Position numbers and translations under genes: made by a program. Shown one piece after another: positions 1 through 8,380 of a stretch of DNA of 32,066 bases (position 1 is the first letter of the stretch; each line of letters begins with the position of its first letter). The notes beneath the pieces are model-generated. The model had not been told where the DNA came from, ran no database searches, and was given only the letters and a program-made list of their open reading frames with translations. Source of the stretch: Nitratifractor sp. Its GTDB lineage: Bacteria; Campylobacterota; Campylobacteria; Campylobacterales; Sulfurovaceae. The stretch lies in NCBI GenBank assembly GCA_015490055.1, contig WFYP01000300.1:1-32066 (forward strand). The letters are read 5' to 3'.

Positions 1-733
1 CGCTTACATTTATTCCTTTTGCTGTTAAATATCTAACTGTTTTTTCGTTACATATCTCTTCTGCGATATTGTAATTATTAGTACCTAAACTCTTTAAATA
101 TGCTACTATATCTTTAGGGTGTTTATGCTCTTGCAAGATGGCTATCTCTATATTTGAGTCTAACTCTTTTATAACTTTTAAGTAGTTGTGATTAAACGAA
201 GATATGATAACCCTGTTTTGCATATTTAAGTTTTTTATCTCTTCTAATATTTGCTTGGGTGCAACTGTATCGAATGGGGTATTACTAAGATTTTTTATCT
301 CTACATTAACGGCTAAATTTAACTCTTTTAATAGGAGCAAAACCTCTTTGAGTGTTGGTACTCTTTGGATTGGTTGAGCCTCTAGCTCCTCTTTTTTAAC
401 TAAGCCACTCTTTATTGTACCAAATGGGTCGGTTTTTATAAACCAGCTACTTGCATCCAGCTTTGAAATCTCTTTGTAAGTGTAGTCTGCTATGTTAAAT
501 GGTGCTTTAAAGTTTGGCAAATCTTTTGCATTTGTAGTTCGCTCTAGTGTATCATCGTGGATTACAATAGCTACGCCATCTTTGCTAAAGCCGACATCTA
601 ACTCTACTAAGTCGCATTTGCCATTTGCCTCTTTAAAAGCACTTAAAGTATTTTCGGCTCGTACGGCTCTATGACCTCTGTGGGCTATTATAACGCCATC
701 TCCTAATCTTCGCCAGAAATTATTTGATTCCAT
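1..733 (-). CDS. Glycerophosphodiester phosphodiesterase (GDPD family), 3' end outside the window
   Basis: Hydrolyses glycerophosphodiesters to glycerol-3-phosphate and an alcohol. Reading leftward from an ATG at 733 the frame is open to the window edge (244 codons). It shows the GDPD signature: HRG at residues 18-20, AENT at 26-29, ELD at 44-46 (E44 and D46 as metal ligands) and the catalytic HDD at 59-61. Near the edge it reaches a TIM-barrel C-terminal segment (VEIKN, ISSFN, AILQE), so only a few residues should be missing. There is no signal peptide, so it is probably cytoplasmic. It overlaps the end of the upstream phosphodiesterase gene by 31 bp, which suggests the same transcript and coupled translation at the distal end of the pot operon. 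The family assignment is firm; the substrate is unknown. Confidence 0.9.
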   Translation of the reverse strand, partial: MESNNFWRRLGDGVIIAHRGHRAVRAENTLSAFKEANGKCDLVELDVGFSKDGVAIVIHDDTLERTTNAKDLPNFKAPFNIADYTYKEISKLDASSWFIKTDPFGTIKSGLVKKEELEAQPIQRVPTLKEVLLLLKELNLAVNVEIKNLSNTPFDTVAPKQILEEIKNLNMQNRVIISSFNHNYLKVIKELDSNIEIAILQEHKHPKDIVAYLKSLGTNNYNIAEEICNEKTVRYLTAKGINVS

Positions 734-1521
734 CTTCCCTCGCACTCATATATTTTGTTTTCATCTAAAAATTCGTGGTGGTGTATTCTGAAGTTTGCAC
801 CATCTATATTTATAATTGCATATGTTGGCTTCTCTTTATTTGTTAGGCATTCAGCTTTTGTATTGGTTTTTAGGGCAACTTGAAATGCTGTGCTTCTTGT
901 GCAGTGCATAGATATGCCATCTCTATTTGCATTTATAATACGATGCAAATGCCCAAAAGAGATGTGTCTTATATTCTTGTATTGCCCTAATGTTTTCCAA
1001 AACTTATTTTTATTTCTAAAGTGTGCAGTTGTATCAAACTCATATAGCCCACATTTTATGGGATGATGGTGCATAAAGAGATAGACATTATACTCTTTAT
1101 ACTCTTCTAATTTTTCAGTAAGCCATTTATATCTTTTGGAGCAGAGAGTTCCACTCATTTTACCTTGGTCTAGTGTATCCAAAAAGATAAAGGCATTCTT
1201 TTTAATAGTAAAGCTATATTGTATAAAGTCGTTATCTTTAAACTCAGTAAAAACCTCTTTAAAAAAGCTTCTATTATCATGATTTCCTAAAATTGAATAG
1301 ACAGGAATTTTAGAGTCCTCTATAATATTTTTATAGTTTTTATACGCTTTTTTAGTAGCGTTATCCGCTAAATCACCAGTAATAGCTATGAATTTTGCAT
1401 CGCTATGGTGTTTATTGATACTCTTAAGAGCCTTTTTTAGTCTATCGGTTGGGTTCAGCCCAAATAGGTTTGCTCTTACTGCACCTATTATGTGTGGGTC
1501 GGTCAGGTGTATTATTTTCAT
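703..1521 (-). CDS. Calcineurin-like metallophosphoesterase, CpdA/Icc-type
   Basis: A 272-aa cytoplasmic dimetal phosphoesterase. All family motifs are visible: D8-x-H10 (LTDPH), GD at 49-50, GNHD at 79-82, a MHHHP motif mid-protein and GHLH in the C-terminal half. This arrangement matches the class that includes 3',5'-cAMP phosphodiesterase CpdA and glycerophosphodiesterases of the GpdQ type. No signal peptide is present. The ATG overlaps the potC stop as ATGA, and its own end overlaps the GDPD gene by 31 bp, so it appears to be part of the pot transcript. Given that neighbour, a glycerophosphodiester or other small phosphodiester is as plausible a substrate as cAMP; the sequence does not decide. 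Confidence 0.88.
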   Translation of the reverse strand: MKIIHLTDPHIIGAVRANLFGLNPTDRLKKALKSINKHHSDAKFIAITGDLADNATKKAYKNYKNIIEDSKIPVYSILGNHDNRSFFKEVFTEFKDNDFIQYSFTIKKNAFIFLDTLDQGKMSGTLCSKRYKWLTEKLEEYKEYNVYLFMHHHPIKCGLYEFDTTAHFRNKNKFWKTLGQYKNIRHISFGHLHRIINANRDGISMHCTRSTAFQVALKTNTKAECLTNKEKPTYAIINIDGANFRIHHHEFLDENKIYECEGRWNQIISGED

Positions 1522-2369
1522 TTTTTTCTATTCGTAAATAGGCTGATAGTTGCTACTATTGTAATAAATAACACAATCATAAACGATACAGCATTTAGCA
1601 CAGGTGTAGAGCTAAATTTAATTCTAGAGAAAAGCTCAACTGGTAGGGTTGGGTCTGAACCAACTAAGAATATTGTGGTATTAAAGTTTGAAAAACTCAT
1701 AATAAATGTTACGGCAAATGCTCCAATAATTGCAGGCTTTAGAAATGGTATTGTAATGTATCTTATAGCTTGTAGTCTGCTAGCTTTTAGACTTAGTGCT
1801 GCCTCTTCTAATTGTGGGTCGAACTTTTTAAGCCTTGCACTAACCAAAAGTAAGGCGTAAGTTGCCCCAAACGAGAATTGCCCAAATACAACAAGCCAAA
1901 AACCTGGACTAAAGACTTCGGTATCTATACCAAATTTTGTATCTAAAATTTCACCCACATAGCTTGAACTTAAAAGTATAGATATACCTAAAATCACCCC
2001 TGGAATTACAAGTGGTGCAATCGCAAAAAAGTATAAAAGCCCCTTAAATTTAAACTTTTCTTGTTCAAATAAAAGGGCTGCCATTGTTCCAACTACTGTA
2101 GATAAAATTGCCATTGCAAAGGCTGTCTCGACACTTATCCAGATACTTCTTAATAAATCTTCATCGTGGAAGAGTCCGACTCTATTATCGTTGTTTGCAA
2201 AGAACCAATCTAGCGAAAAACCGTGCCAAGGCAGGGCGATAGAGTTAGAGTCGTTAAATGCTAAAACCGAAATTGCAATGAGTGGAAGCACTAAAAATAT
2301 AAAAAATAGAGTAATATAAAATCTATAACCATACTTATATAGTGGCGAATTTGGAAGTGAGCGAATCAT
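1518..2369 (-). CDS. potC: ABC transporter permease, PotC-like (spermidine/putrescine family)
   Basis: A 283-aa inner-membrane permease with about six hydrophobic segments, beginning with a helix near residues 17-37. The cytoplasmic coupling loop is recognisable at 189-200 (EAALSLKAS), but the usual EAAxDLG pattern has Ser and Lys where Asp and Gly are normally found, an unusual EAA loop. Together with the PotB-like partner it forms the heterodimeric channel energised by PotA. The start overlaps the potB stop by 4 bp (ATGA), and the end overlaps the phosphoesterase start by 4 bp, so translation is likely coupled on both sides. PotC by position and family resemblance; the transported solute is inferred. 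Confidence 0.88.
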   Translation of the reverse strand: MIRSLPNSPLYKYGYRFYITLFFIFLVLPLIAISVLAFNDSNSIALPWHGFSLDWFFANNDNRVGLFHDEDLLRSIWISVETAFAMAILSTVVGTMAALLFEQEKFKFKGLLYFFAIAPLVIPGVILGISILLSSSYVGEILDTKFGIDTEVFSPGFWLVVFGQFSFGATYALLLVSARLKKFDPQLEEAALSLKASRLQAIRYITIPFLKPAIIGAFAVTFIMSFSNFNTTIFLVGSDPTLPVELFSRIKFSSTPVLNAVSFMIVLFITIVATISLFTNRKK

Positions 2370-3217
2370 GAGCCAACCTTTTCTAATTTTTGACCAGATA
2401 GCTTAAGAGCCATCCATATAACAGCAGATGATATTACAAGTAGCAAGAAGCCAAATGCTGCACCTTGATTCCAATTAAATGTCGATAAAAATTGGTTATA
2501 AATTTGCTCGGTAAACCACAGGTTACTTTTACCACCCAAAATATTTGGAGCAACATAATCACCAATTACAAGCATAAATACGATAATTCCACCATTTACA
2601 ATACCGGGCATTGCGTGCGGTATTATAATTCGTCTAAAAATTGTAAACTTAGAAGCCCCTAAATCGCTAGCTGCCTCTATAAGCGAGTCGTCTAAACTTT
2701 CTAGTGTTGTCATTACTGGAATTGTCATAAAAAGCATAGACATATATAAAAGCCCAATCGACATACTAAAATTGTTGTAAAGTAGCGGTAGTGGCTTATC
2801 TATAATACCAAGCCATTTTAAGCTTTCGTTTATTACGCCGTGGTCGCCTAAAATGATAACCCATCCATAAATTGTTACTAACTCTCCAACCCAAAGTGGG
2901 ATTAAAAGCATCAGGGTTAAAAAAGAGGCGTATTTTCTATCGACAACTTTGGTTAAATAAAACGCCACAGGGAATGTAACAACAAAGGCTAAAAGTGTAA
3001 TGCCAATAGCGTAAAGTACAGTATTTAAAAATGTAAACCAGTAGATTTTCTCTTCAAAAAAGATAGTGTAATTCTCTAGTGAAAACGCACTAGAGCTATC
3101 GCCATCTACTTTAAAAGAGCTAATAAATAGGTCGATATGTGGGATAATAATTAGCAAAACCAGCCACAAAAGCACAGGAATTAATAGAAAGTAAAAAGCT
3201 TTTTTATTTCCACTCAT
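2366..3217 (-). CDS. potB: ABC transporter permease, PotB-like (spermidine/putrescine family)
   Basis: A 283-aa polytopic membrane protein with a first helix at about residues 9-27 and further helices to the C-terminus. The EAA loop is canonical at 181-190 (EAASDLGASK), the site contacted by the ATPase. It lies 3 bp after potA and overlaps potC by 4 bp. The PotB and PotC permeases normally pair one-to-one and receive polyamine from a periplasmic PotD. Family assignment rests on the EAA loop, length and gene order D-A-B-C. Related systems in this permease family carry putrescine, Fe3+ or aminoethylphosphonate, so substrate specificity is not proven. Confidence 0.9.
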   Translation of the reverse strand: MSGNKKAFYFLLIPVLLWLVLLIIIPHIDLFISSFKVDGDSSSAFSLENYTIFFEEKIYWFTFLNTVLYAIGITLLAFVVTFPVAFYLTKVVDRKYASFLTLMLLIPLWVGELVTIYGWVIILGDHGVINESLKWLGIIDKPLPLLYNNFSMSIGLLYMSMLFMTIPVMTTLESLDDSLIEAASDLGASKFTIFRRIIIPHAMPGIVNGGIIVFMLVIGDYVAPNILGGKSNLWFTEQIYNQFLSTFNWNQGAAFGFLLLVISSAVIWMALKLSGQKLEKVGS

Positions 3218-3220
3218 AGC

Positions 3221-4276
3221 TTACTCCTTGTAGCATTTAATGTTGTTGTATGCGATACCAATATCTACCCTATCGCCACTTTTTAAGTTTTGAAACTTTG
3301 CATTTTGTGGAAGTGAAATTAGAATTTCATCACCACTATCAACCACTACAGACATTTTAGTATTTGCACCATCAAATAGAACTACTTTAATAGTGGCTTG
3401 GAATCTGTTTATATCTTTTATATCATCTGTGGGCTCTAAAATAAAGGCTTCTGGACGCATAAACATAACATTTGGTGTAAAGTCTAAATCTGGCATATTG
3501 AGCTTCCAGCCATTTTTTGTTGTAATTGAGTTATTGTCGCTATTTGCTAGTTCAAACCTATTATTTTCACCAACAAAACCAGCTACAAATGCAGTGTTTG
3601 GGTGTGTATATAGATTTACAGGTGTGTCTAATTGCTCAATTTTGCCTTTGTTCATTACTGCAACTCTATCGCTCATAACTAGTGCTTCGGATTGGTCGTG
3701 AGTGATGTATATAAAGGTAGTTCCTACCTCTCTTTGAAGATCTTTTAACTCTACTTTCATATACTCTCTAAGCTTTCTATCTAAGGCACTTAGTGGCTCA
3801 TCTAGCAGTAGAATTTTTGGCTTCATAACAAGGCTTCTTGCTATTGCGACTCTCTGCTTTTGCCCGCCTGATAGTTCGTTTATCTTCTTTTTCTCATACC
3901 CTTCTAAGCCTACACGCTTTAGCATTTTTAAAACTTTTTTTGATATTTCATCTTTTTTTAAGCCCTGCCTTCTAAGCCCAAATGCTACATTTTCAAAAAC
4001 ATTCATCATAGGAAAAAGTGCTAAACTCTGAAACACAATATTAACAGGGCGATTCTCAGGAGATATACCTTTCATAGGCTGTTTTTGAATAGAGATACTA
4101 CCGCTACTCTCTTCTATAAAGCCAGCAATTACCCTAAGTAGAGTAGTCTTACCACAACCAGAGGGTCCAAGAACCGATACAAACTCTCCCTCTTTTACAT
4201 TTAAGTTTATATCTTGCAAAGCTTTAAAGTCGCCAAAATTTTTATTTAAATCCTTAATCTCTAGTACGCTACTCAT
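3221..4276 (-). CDS. potA: ABC transporter ATP-binding protein, PotA-like
   Basis: A 351-aa ATPase that energises the PotBC channel. Motifs in order: Walker A GPSGCGKT (37-44), Q-loop in FQSLALFP, signature LSGGQKQR, Walker B LLLDEP followed by the D-loop SALD, and the H-loop in ITHDQSEA. The last third is a TOBE-like beta-rich domain (MRPEAF and following), as in PotA/MalK-class ATPases, where it often serves regulation. Its ATG has a strong AGGAGG-type site just upstream (CCCTCC on the plus strand around 4281-4288). It lies 186 bp downstream of potD, separated by a large palindrome, which may set PotA below PotD in expression. Confidence 0.93.
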   Translation of the reverse strand: MSSVLEIKDLNKNFGDFKALQDINLNVKEGEFVSVLGPSGCGKTTLLRVIAGFIEESSGSISIQKQPMKGISPENRPVNIVFQSLALFPMMNVFENVAFGLRRQGLKKDEISKKVLKMLKRVGLEGYEKKKINELSGGQKQRVAIARSLVMKPKILLLDEPLSALDRKLREYMKVELKDLQREVGTTFIYITHDQSEALVMSDRVAVMNKGKIEQLDTPVNLYTHPNTAFVAGFVGENNRFELANSDNNSITTKNGWKLNMPDLDFTPNVMFMRPEAFILEPTDDIKDINRFQATIKVVLFDGANTKMSVVVDSGDEILISLPQNAKFQNLKSGDRVDIGIAYNNIKCYKE

Positions 4277-4294
4277 TAATCCCCCTCCTGTTAT

Positions 4295-4433
4295 GTGTGT
4301 AAAGATTAGTGTTTTAATTTAAGGTAGAAGGATGAAGGTTGAAGGGAGAAGGTGGGATGATTAAATTACTTTTTCCTTCATCCTTCTGCCTTCAACCTTC
4401 ATCCTTAAATAAAAAACCCTAATCTTTACACAC
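4295..4433. repeat. Large imperfect palindrome with 7-bp tandem units between potD and potA
   Basis: The outermost arms are a perfect 15-bp inverted repeat (GTGTGTAAAGATTAG at 4295-4309, its complement at 4419-4433). Inside, the left arm (4321-4352) is a run of heptamers of form AAGGNNG. The right arm (about 4374-4408) is its complement, with mismatches confined to the variable dinucleotide. The spacer between arms is short, so a long RNA hairpin or a DNA cruciform is possible. Located in a potD-potA transcript, it could stabilise the potD 3' end or reduce read-through; that role is inferred. Confidence 0.85.
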
Positions 4434-4462
4434 CAAGGCAAAAACCTTGATGTAAAAAATAA

Positions 4463-5521
4463 CTACTTAGCCGCTTTGATTTTCTCTAAATCTCTTGATT
4501 CAATAGTCTCAAATCCTGCTGGAACTGCTGGGTGCCACTTGATGTTATCTAAATCTGCTTTGCTAAAGCTTCTTGAGAAGTTATCTTTAATCTCTTTTTT
4601 AAGGAATTTTTCTGCACCTAAAGATGCTGTACCGTAACCCTCTTTATTAGTAAAGTATGCTGCATTTTCTGGTTTTAGCATAAAGTTAATAAACTTATAA
4701 GCGCCCTCTACATTTTTAGATTTTCTAGGAATTGCATATGTATCAATCCAACCTAAAGCACCACTTTTTGGAGCTACAAAGTCAATATCTGGATTAGCTT
4801 TATGCAGTTGCCAACCAATTCCATCCCAGCCAGACTCTACTGCTACATCACCACTTGTCATATTTGCTTTTTGAGTATCTGCACTTGTCCAATAGTTTTT
4901 AACTAGCTTTTTAGAATCAATTAATTTTTTTGTTACCTTATCCATTAATGCTTCGTAAGCTTTCTTATCTCCATACAGTGCAAATGGATTCTCGCCCATA
5001 CCAAATGCTGCACCTATTAATAGAGGTCTTTTTAATCTATAAGATATTTTACCAGCATATTTTGGATTCCAAAGGTCTGACCAATCTTTAGCATCTGGAG
5101 CTAACTTTTTATTTACTATAAGACCAGTTGTTCCGTAACAAAATGGTACTGCATACCCTTTGCCATCTACGCCAGAGTTTTTCTTAACAGCCTCTAACAT
5201 AGAGGGAACTATTTGCTTAGTATTTACTTTAGAGTAATCAATAGGTTGATATATTGGGAACTTCTTTTGTACAAAGCTAATTCTATCTTGGCTAGGTTGT
5301 GCTAAATCAAACCCTCCACCTCTAGTTGCTCTAAGTTTTGCAATCATCTCTTCATTGTTACTATAAGTAATTTTTAACTTAATACCTGTCTCTTTTTCAA
5401 ACTTTTTAACTAATTCTGGTGGTGTGTAACCTTTCCAAGTTATTATTCTTAATACATCTTGAGCACTTAAAGCACTTGATGCTAACAGTAATGCTATTAT
5501 CGCAATAGATAGTTTTCTCAT
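4463..5521 (-). CDS. potD: Periplasmic polyamine-binding protein, PotD/PotF-like
   Basis: Extracellular solute-binding protein (352 aa from the chosen start) that delivers substrate to PotBC. The start at 5521 (MRKLSI) was chosen over an upstream in-frame GTG at 5563, because AGGAGG stands 7 nt before 5521 and a clean Sec signal peptide follows (hydrophobic core to LSAQD, cleavage after about residue 20). There is no lipobox, so it should be soluble in the periplasm. The body shows PotD-type elements: ITWKGYTPPELVKKFEKETG near the N-terminus, GWIDTYAIP and WHPAVPAG near the C-terminus, with Trp/Asp residues of the kind that hold amines in PotD. First gene of the operon; divergent from sox. 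Confidence 0.9.
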   Translation of the reverse strand: MRKLSIAIIALLLASSALSAQDVLRIITWKGYTPPELVKKFEKETGIKLKITYSNNEEMIAKLRATRGGGFDLAQPSQDRISFVQKKFPIYQPIDYSKVNTKQIVPSMLEAVKKNSGVDGKGYAVPFCYGTTGLIVNKKLAPDAKDWSDLWNPKYAGKISYRLKRPLLIGAAFGMGENPFALYGDKKAYEALMDKVTKKLIDSKKLVKNYWTSADTQKANMTSGDVAVESGWDGIGWQLHKANPDIDFVAPKSGALGWIDTYAIPRKSKNVEGAYKFINFMLKPENAAYFTNKEGYGTASLGAEKFLKKEIKDNFSRSFSKADLDNIKWHPAVPAGFETIESRDLEKIKAAK

Positions 5522-5528
5522 TTTTAAT

Positions 5529-5534
5529 CCTCCT
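5529..5534 (-). promoter_or_regulatory. potD ribosome binding site (AGGAGG)
   Basis: A perfect AGGAGG on the minus strand with a 7-nt spacer to the ATG at 5521. It decides the potD start and rules out the longer in-frame extension to 5563, whose extra residues would precede a normal signal peptide. Confidence 0.85.
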
Positions 5535-5814
5535 GAATTTTTACTAACTGAAGTTACTAACACAAAATGTGCACCTTAATGACTCCTAGAATTATTATAC
5601 TATAAAAAGTAACACTTCGGTAACTATTTTTATATAAAATATAGTGTATATTAATTAATGAATAAAATTGATTAATGTATTAAATAATTTAAATTAATAA
5701 TATCATTTAATGTGTAGATAATAGTAACATATAAAAAATATTAATAGTTAATGCTATAGTTTAAAGTTATATTTACTCTCTTACTGATATTATTATAATA
5801 CAAATCTTTATTGC
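5535..5814. promoter_or_regulatory. Divergent AT-rich promoter region between potD and soxC
   Basis: No gene is seen in this roughly 280-bp stretch, which is very AT-rich. For sox, a TATAAT at 5794-5799 with TTTACT at 5772-5777 (16-nt spacer) is a reasonable promoter, giving a very short leader before the Shine-Dalgarno at 5815. For potD, a minus-strand TATAAT is at 5594-5599 with only a poor -35. The centre (5640-5715) holds several ATTAAT/TTAAT blocks in both orientations that could be operator sites, but AT-richness alone could produce them. Confidence 0.45.
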
Positions 5815-5820
5815 GGAGGT
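5815..5820 (+). promoter_or_regulatory. soxC ribosome binding site (GGAGGT) that fixes a TTG start
   Basis: GGAGGT lies 8 nt before TTG at 5829. The alternative TTG at 5811 would place this site inside the coding sequence, so 5829 is the better start. Confidence 0.8.
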
Positions 5821-5828
5821 TACACGAT

Positions 5829-7169
5829 TTGAAACAAAATACAAACAATACAACTGCAGATAGAAGAGGCTTTCTGAAAAATGTAGCCGCTTCTGTTGTT
5901 GCAGCAGGTGCTTTGGTTCCGGCGGGATTAAGTGCAAAAGACGATCCAGCCCTTATGAAAGAGCCAGAGTGGGGTAAGAAGCTTGGAAGACCAGTAGATG
6001 CTAATCTATATGGTATGCCATCTCCTTACGAGCATAATGTGCAAAGAAGAGTACACGAATTATTATCATCTGGTGATATGTACGCTTCTGTTGCTATGTG
6101 TCCAATTCAGGACTTAGATGGAATTATTACACCAAATGGTTTATTCTTTAATAGAGCTCACGGTGGTGTTGCTATTGTTGATCCTAATGAGTATAGACTT
6201 ATTATTCACGGTTTAGTAGAGAAACCTTTAGTATTAACACTAGATCAGTTAAAAAGATACCCAAGCGAATCTCGTATTCACTTTATTGAGTGTCCTGCTA
6301 ACGGTTCTACTGGTTGGAGAGCTCCACAATTTGATACACTTCAATTTATAAAGGGTATGATGAGCCAAGCAGAGTGGACAGGTGTTAAACTTTCTACGCT
6401 ACTTAAAGATGTAGGTGTTAAGCCAACTGCTAAATGGGTTTTAGCTGAAGGTAGTGACGATTCTCATATGGGTAGAACTATTCCAATCGAGAAGATTATG
6501 GATGATGCAATGCTTGTATGGGCTCAAAATGGTGAAGCTCTTCGTCCAGAGCAGGGTTACCCTGTAAGACTGCTTGTTCCAGGTTGGGAAGGTAACTTAA
6601 ATGTTAAGTGGCTTAAGCGTTTAGAGTTTGGCGACAAACCTTGGCATGCAAAAGAGGAGACTTCTAAATATACTATGCTTACTCCTACAGGAAAAGCAGT
6701 ACAATTCTTCTGGCCAATGGAAGTAAACTCAGTAATTACTAGTCCATGTCCAGATAAACCATGGACAGACCTTAAAAAAGGTGATATTGTAGAGATACAA
6801 GGTTTAGCTTGGTCAGGTGAGGGTACTATTAAAGGTGTAGATATTAGCTTTGATGGTGGTAAAAACTGGACAGAAGCTAATCTTAAAGGTTTAGTATTAC
6901 CAAAAGCTTGGACTAGATTTAGTTACATCTATAAGTGGGATGGCAAGCCAATTATATTAAGCTCAAGAGCTTATGACGATGCTGGATTTGTTCAACCTAC
7001 AATTACTCAAGAGGTAAGCAAAATGGGTGTAGAGGGAATCTACCACAGAAATGCTATTGTATCTTGGGAAGTTAAAGCGAATGGAGAAGTACATAATGTA
7101 CAAGTTCGTGACTATAAAAAAGAGAAAGAAGCAATAGAAAAAATGCAAAAGGGGGCAAAAGATGCTTAA
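5829..7169 (+). CDS. soxC: SoxC, molybdenum subunit of sulfane dehydrogenase SoxCD
   Basis: Molybdopterin subunit (446 aa) of the periplasmic SoxCD complex, which removes six electrons from the SoxY-bound sulfane sulfur. The TTG start at 5829 is chosen for its GGAGGT site. A Tat signal follows at once (DRRGFLKN, then a hydrophobic AAS...AGA core), fitting export of a folded cofactor enzyme. The sulfite-oxidase fold is clear: the molybdenum-ligand Cys is C155 in IECPANGSTGWR, followed by WTGVKLSTLL, and VPGWEGNLNVKWLKRLE near the middle; a C-terminal dimerisation domain includes DISFDGGKNWT. The end overlaps soxD by 8 bp. It is unusual only in starting with TTG. Confidence 0.95.
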   Translation: MKQNTNNTTADRRGFLKNVAASVVAAGALVPAGLSAKDDPALMKEPEWGKKLGRPVDANLYGMPSPYEHNVQRRVHELLSSGDMYASVAMCPIQDLDGIITPNGLFFNRAHGGVAIVDPNEYRLIIHGLVEKPLVLTLDQLKRYPSESRIHFIECPANGSTGWRAPQFDTLQFIKGMMSQAEWTGVKLSTLLKDVGVKPTAKWVLAEGSDDSHMGRTIPIEKIMDDAMLVWAQNGEALRPEQGYPVRLLVPGWEGNLNVKWLKRLEFGDKPWHAKEETSKYTMLTPTGKAVQFFWPMEVNSVITSPCPDKPWTDLKKGDIVEIQGLAWSGEGTIKGVDISFDGGKNWTEANLKGLVLPKAWTRFSYIYKWDGKPIILSSRAYDDAGFVQPTITQEVSKMGVEGIYHRNAIVSWEVKANGEVHNVQVRDYKKEKEAIEKMQKGAKDA

Positions 7170-8283
7170 ATTAAATAAAAAGATTTCTGTATTTGCCGCT
7201 ATTGCAATAGCTTTTGCTACTTCTGCGGTTGCTGGTGAAAAAGATGTTAAAGTTAAAGCCCCAAAAGTTAGAGCTATTGATGCTGCTACTGAATATAAAG
7301 TAGAAAAAGGTGTATATGCTGGCATTTATAAAGTAAATACACAAACTTCTAAAATTAAAAAATTTGGTTATGGTAAAAAAGCTACACCAGATGAAATTAA
7401 AGTTAATGATATCGATGTAAGATACGATTGGCAAGGATTACCAGATGGTAAAGGTACACCAGCAAAAGGTGAAGAGCTATATACTAAAAACTGTGTAATG
7501 TGTCATGGTGAATTTGGTGCGGGTGGAAAAGGTTACCCTGTATTAGCAGGTGGACAAGGTTCACTTAAAAACCAATTAATCGACCCATCAAGCGGTGATG
7601 AGCCACCAGTAAAAACTATTGGTAGTTACTGGCCATATGCATCAACACTATTTTGGTATGTAAAAACTGGTATGCCATTCCCACATCCAATGAGTTTAAC
7701 TAATGATGATGTTTACTCAATCGTAGCATATCTTTTATCTCTTAACGATATTCAAGTTGGTGGTGAAGATTTAGATGACGATACAGTACTTGATAAAAAG
7801 AAATTAATGACAGTAGTAATGCCAAATGTTAATGGCTTCTACCCAGATGTTAATGCTAAGAATGGTGCACAAAATGTTAAGAAATTCTTAAGTAATGGTA
7901 AAAATTATGGTACACCGATGGTTAGATGTATGAAAAATTGTAAACCTGGAAAGGTTATAAGAATTAAACATACACTAGATGAGGGCATCAAGCCACCATT
8001 ATCTGAAAAGAGAGATTTACCAAAAGTTAAAGCTGGTGGTGCAGCTGATAATAAATATGCTAAACTATTCGAAGCAAACTGTAAAGCTTGCCATGGTAAT
8101 AAAGCTATTGCTCCAGTACCAGGAGATAAAGAGGCATGGGCTCCAAGAATTAAGGAAGGTAAAGATACTCTTTACAAGCACGCTTTAAAAGGTTTCCAAG
8201 GTATGCCTCCTAAAGGTGGTACAAACTTACCAGATGCTGATATTAAAGGTATCGTAGATTATATGGTAAGTAAATCTAAATAG
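7162..8283 (+). CDS. soxD: SoxD, c-type cytochrome subunit of sulfane dehydrogenase
   Basis: A 373-aa periplasmic electron-accepting subunit of SoxCD. A Sec signal peptide (hydrophobic to about residue 24, SAVAGEK) is followed by an N-terminal domain and two c-type haem sites: CVMCH at 111-115 and CKACH at 307-311. The first cytochrome domain resembles those of SoxD, with SYWPYASTLFWYVKTGMPFP containing the likely Met axial ligand; the second ends with GMPPKGG. The 8-bp overlap with soxC implies coupled synthesis of the two partners. Diheme architecture agrees with the longer form of SoxD known from alphaproteobacteria. Confidence 0.93.
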   Translation: MLKLNKKISVFAAIAIAFATSAVAGEKDVKVKAPKVRAIDAATEYKVEKGVYAGIYKVNTQTSKIKKFGYGKKATPDEIKVNDIDVRYDWQGLPDGKGTPAKGEELYTKNCVMCHGEFGAGGKGYPVLAGGQGSLKNQLIDPSSGDEPPVKTIGSYWPYASTLFWYVKTGMPFPHPMSLTNDDVYSIVAYLLSLNDIQVGGEDLDDDTVLDKKKLMTVVMPNVNGFYPDVNAKNGAQNVKKFLSNGKNYGTPMVRCMKNCKPGKVIRIKHTLDEGIKPPLSEKRDLPKVKAGGAADNKYAKLFEANCKACHGNKAIAPVPGDKEAWAPRIKEGKDTLYKHALKGFQGMPPKGGTNLPDADIKGIVDYMVSKSK

Positions 8284-8330
8284 TATTTGATGTATAGTTA
8301 CTTGCTAAAAGTAGCCAACATCGATGTAGC

Positions 8331-8351
8331 AACTTAAATATTGTTTAAGTT
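8331..8351 (+). other. Small hairpin between soxD and soxX
   Basis: AACTTAAA and TTTAAGTT form a perfect 8-bp stem around a TATTG loop. It sits in the 97-bp gap between soxD and soxX, the widest gap in the soxC-D-X-Y part of the locus. There is no T-tract after it, so it is not a standard terminator; it may be an RNA processing or stability element. Confidence 0.5.
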
Positions 8352-8380
8352 GTGTCCTATCAAAACGAAGGGGATGGAAA

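Noticed and set aside
492..674. Plus-strand ORF within the GDPD gene
   Set aside because: It is antisense to a gene with clear catalytic motifs and has no family resemblance of its own.
4321..4408. CRISPR-like repeat array
   Set aside because: The units are 7 bp, contiguous and without spacers, and are arranged as a palindrome.
5811..5828. Upstream TTG start of soxC
   Set aside because: It contains the GGAGGT that serves the TTG at 5829, and it would add residues in front of a normal Tat signal.
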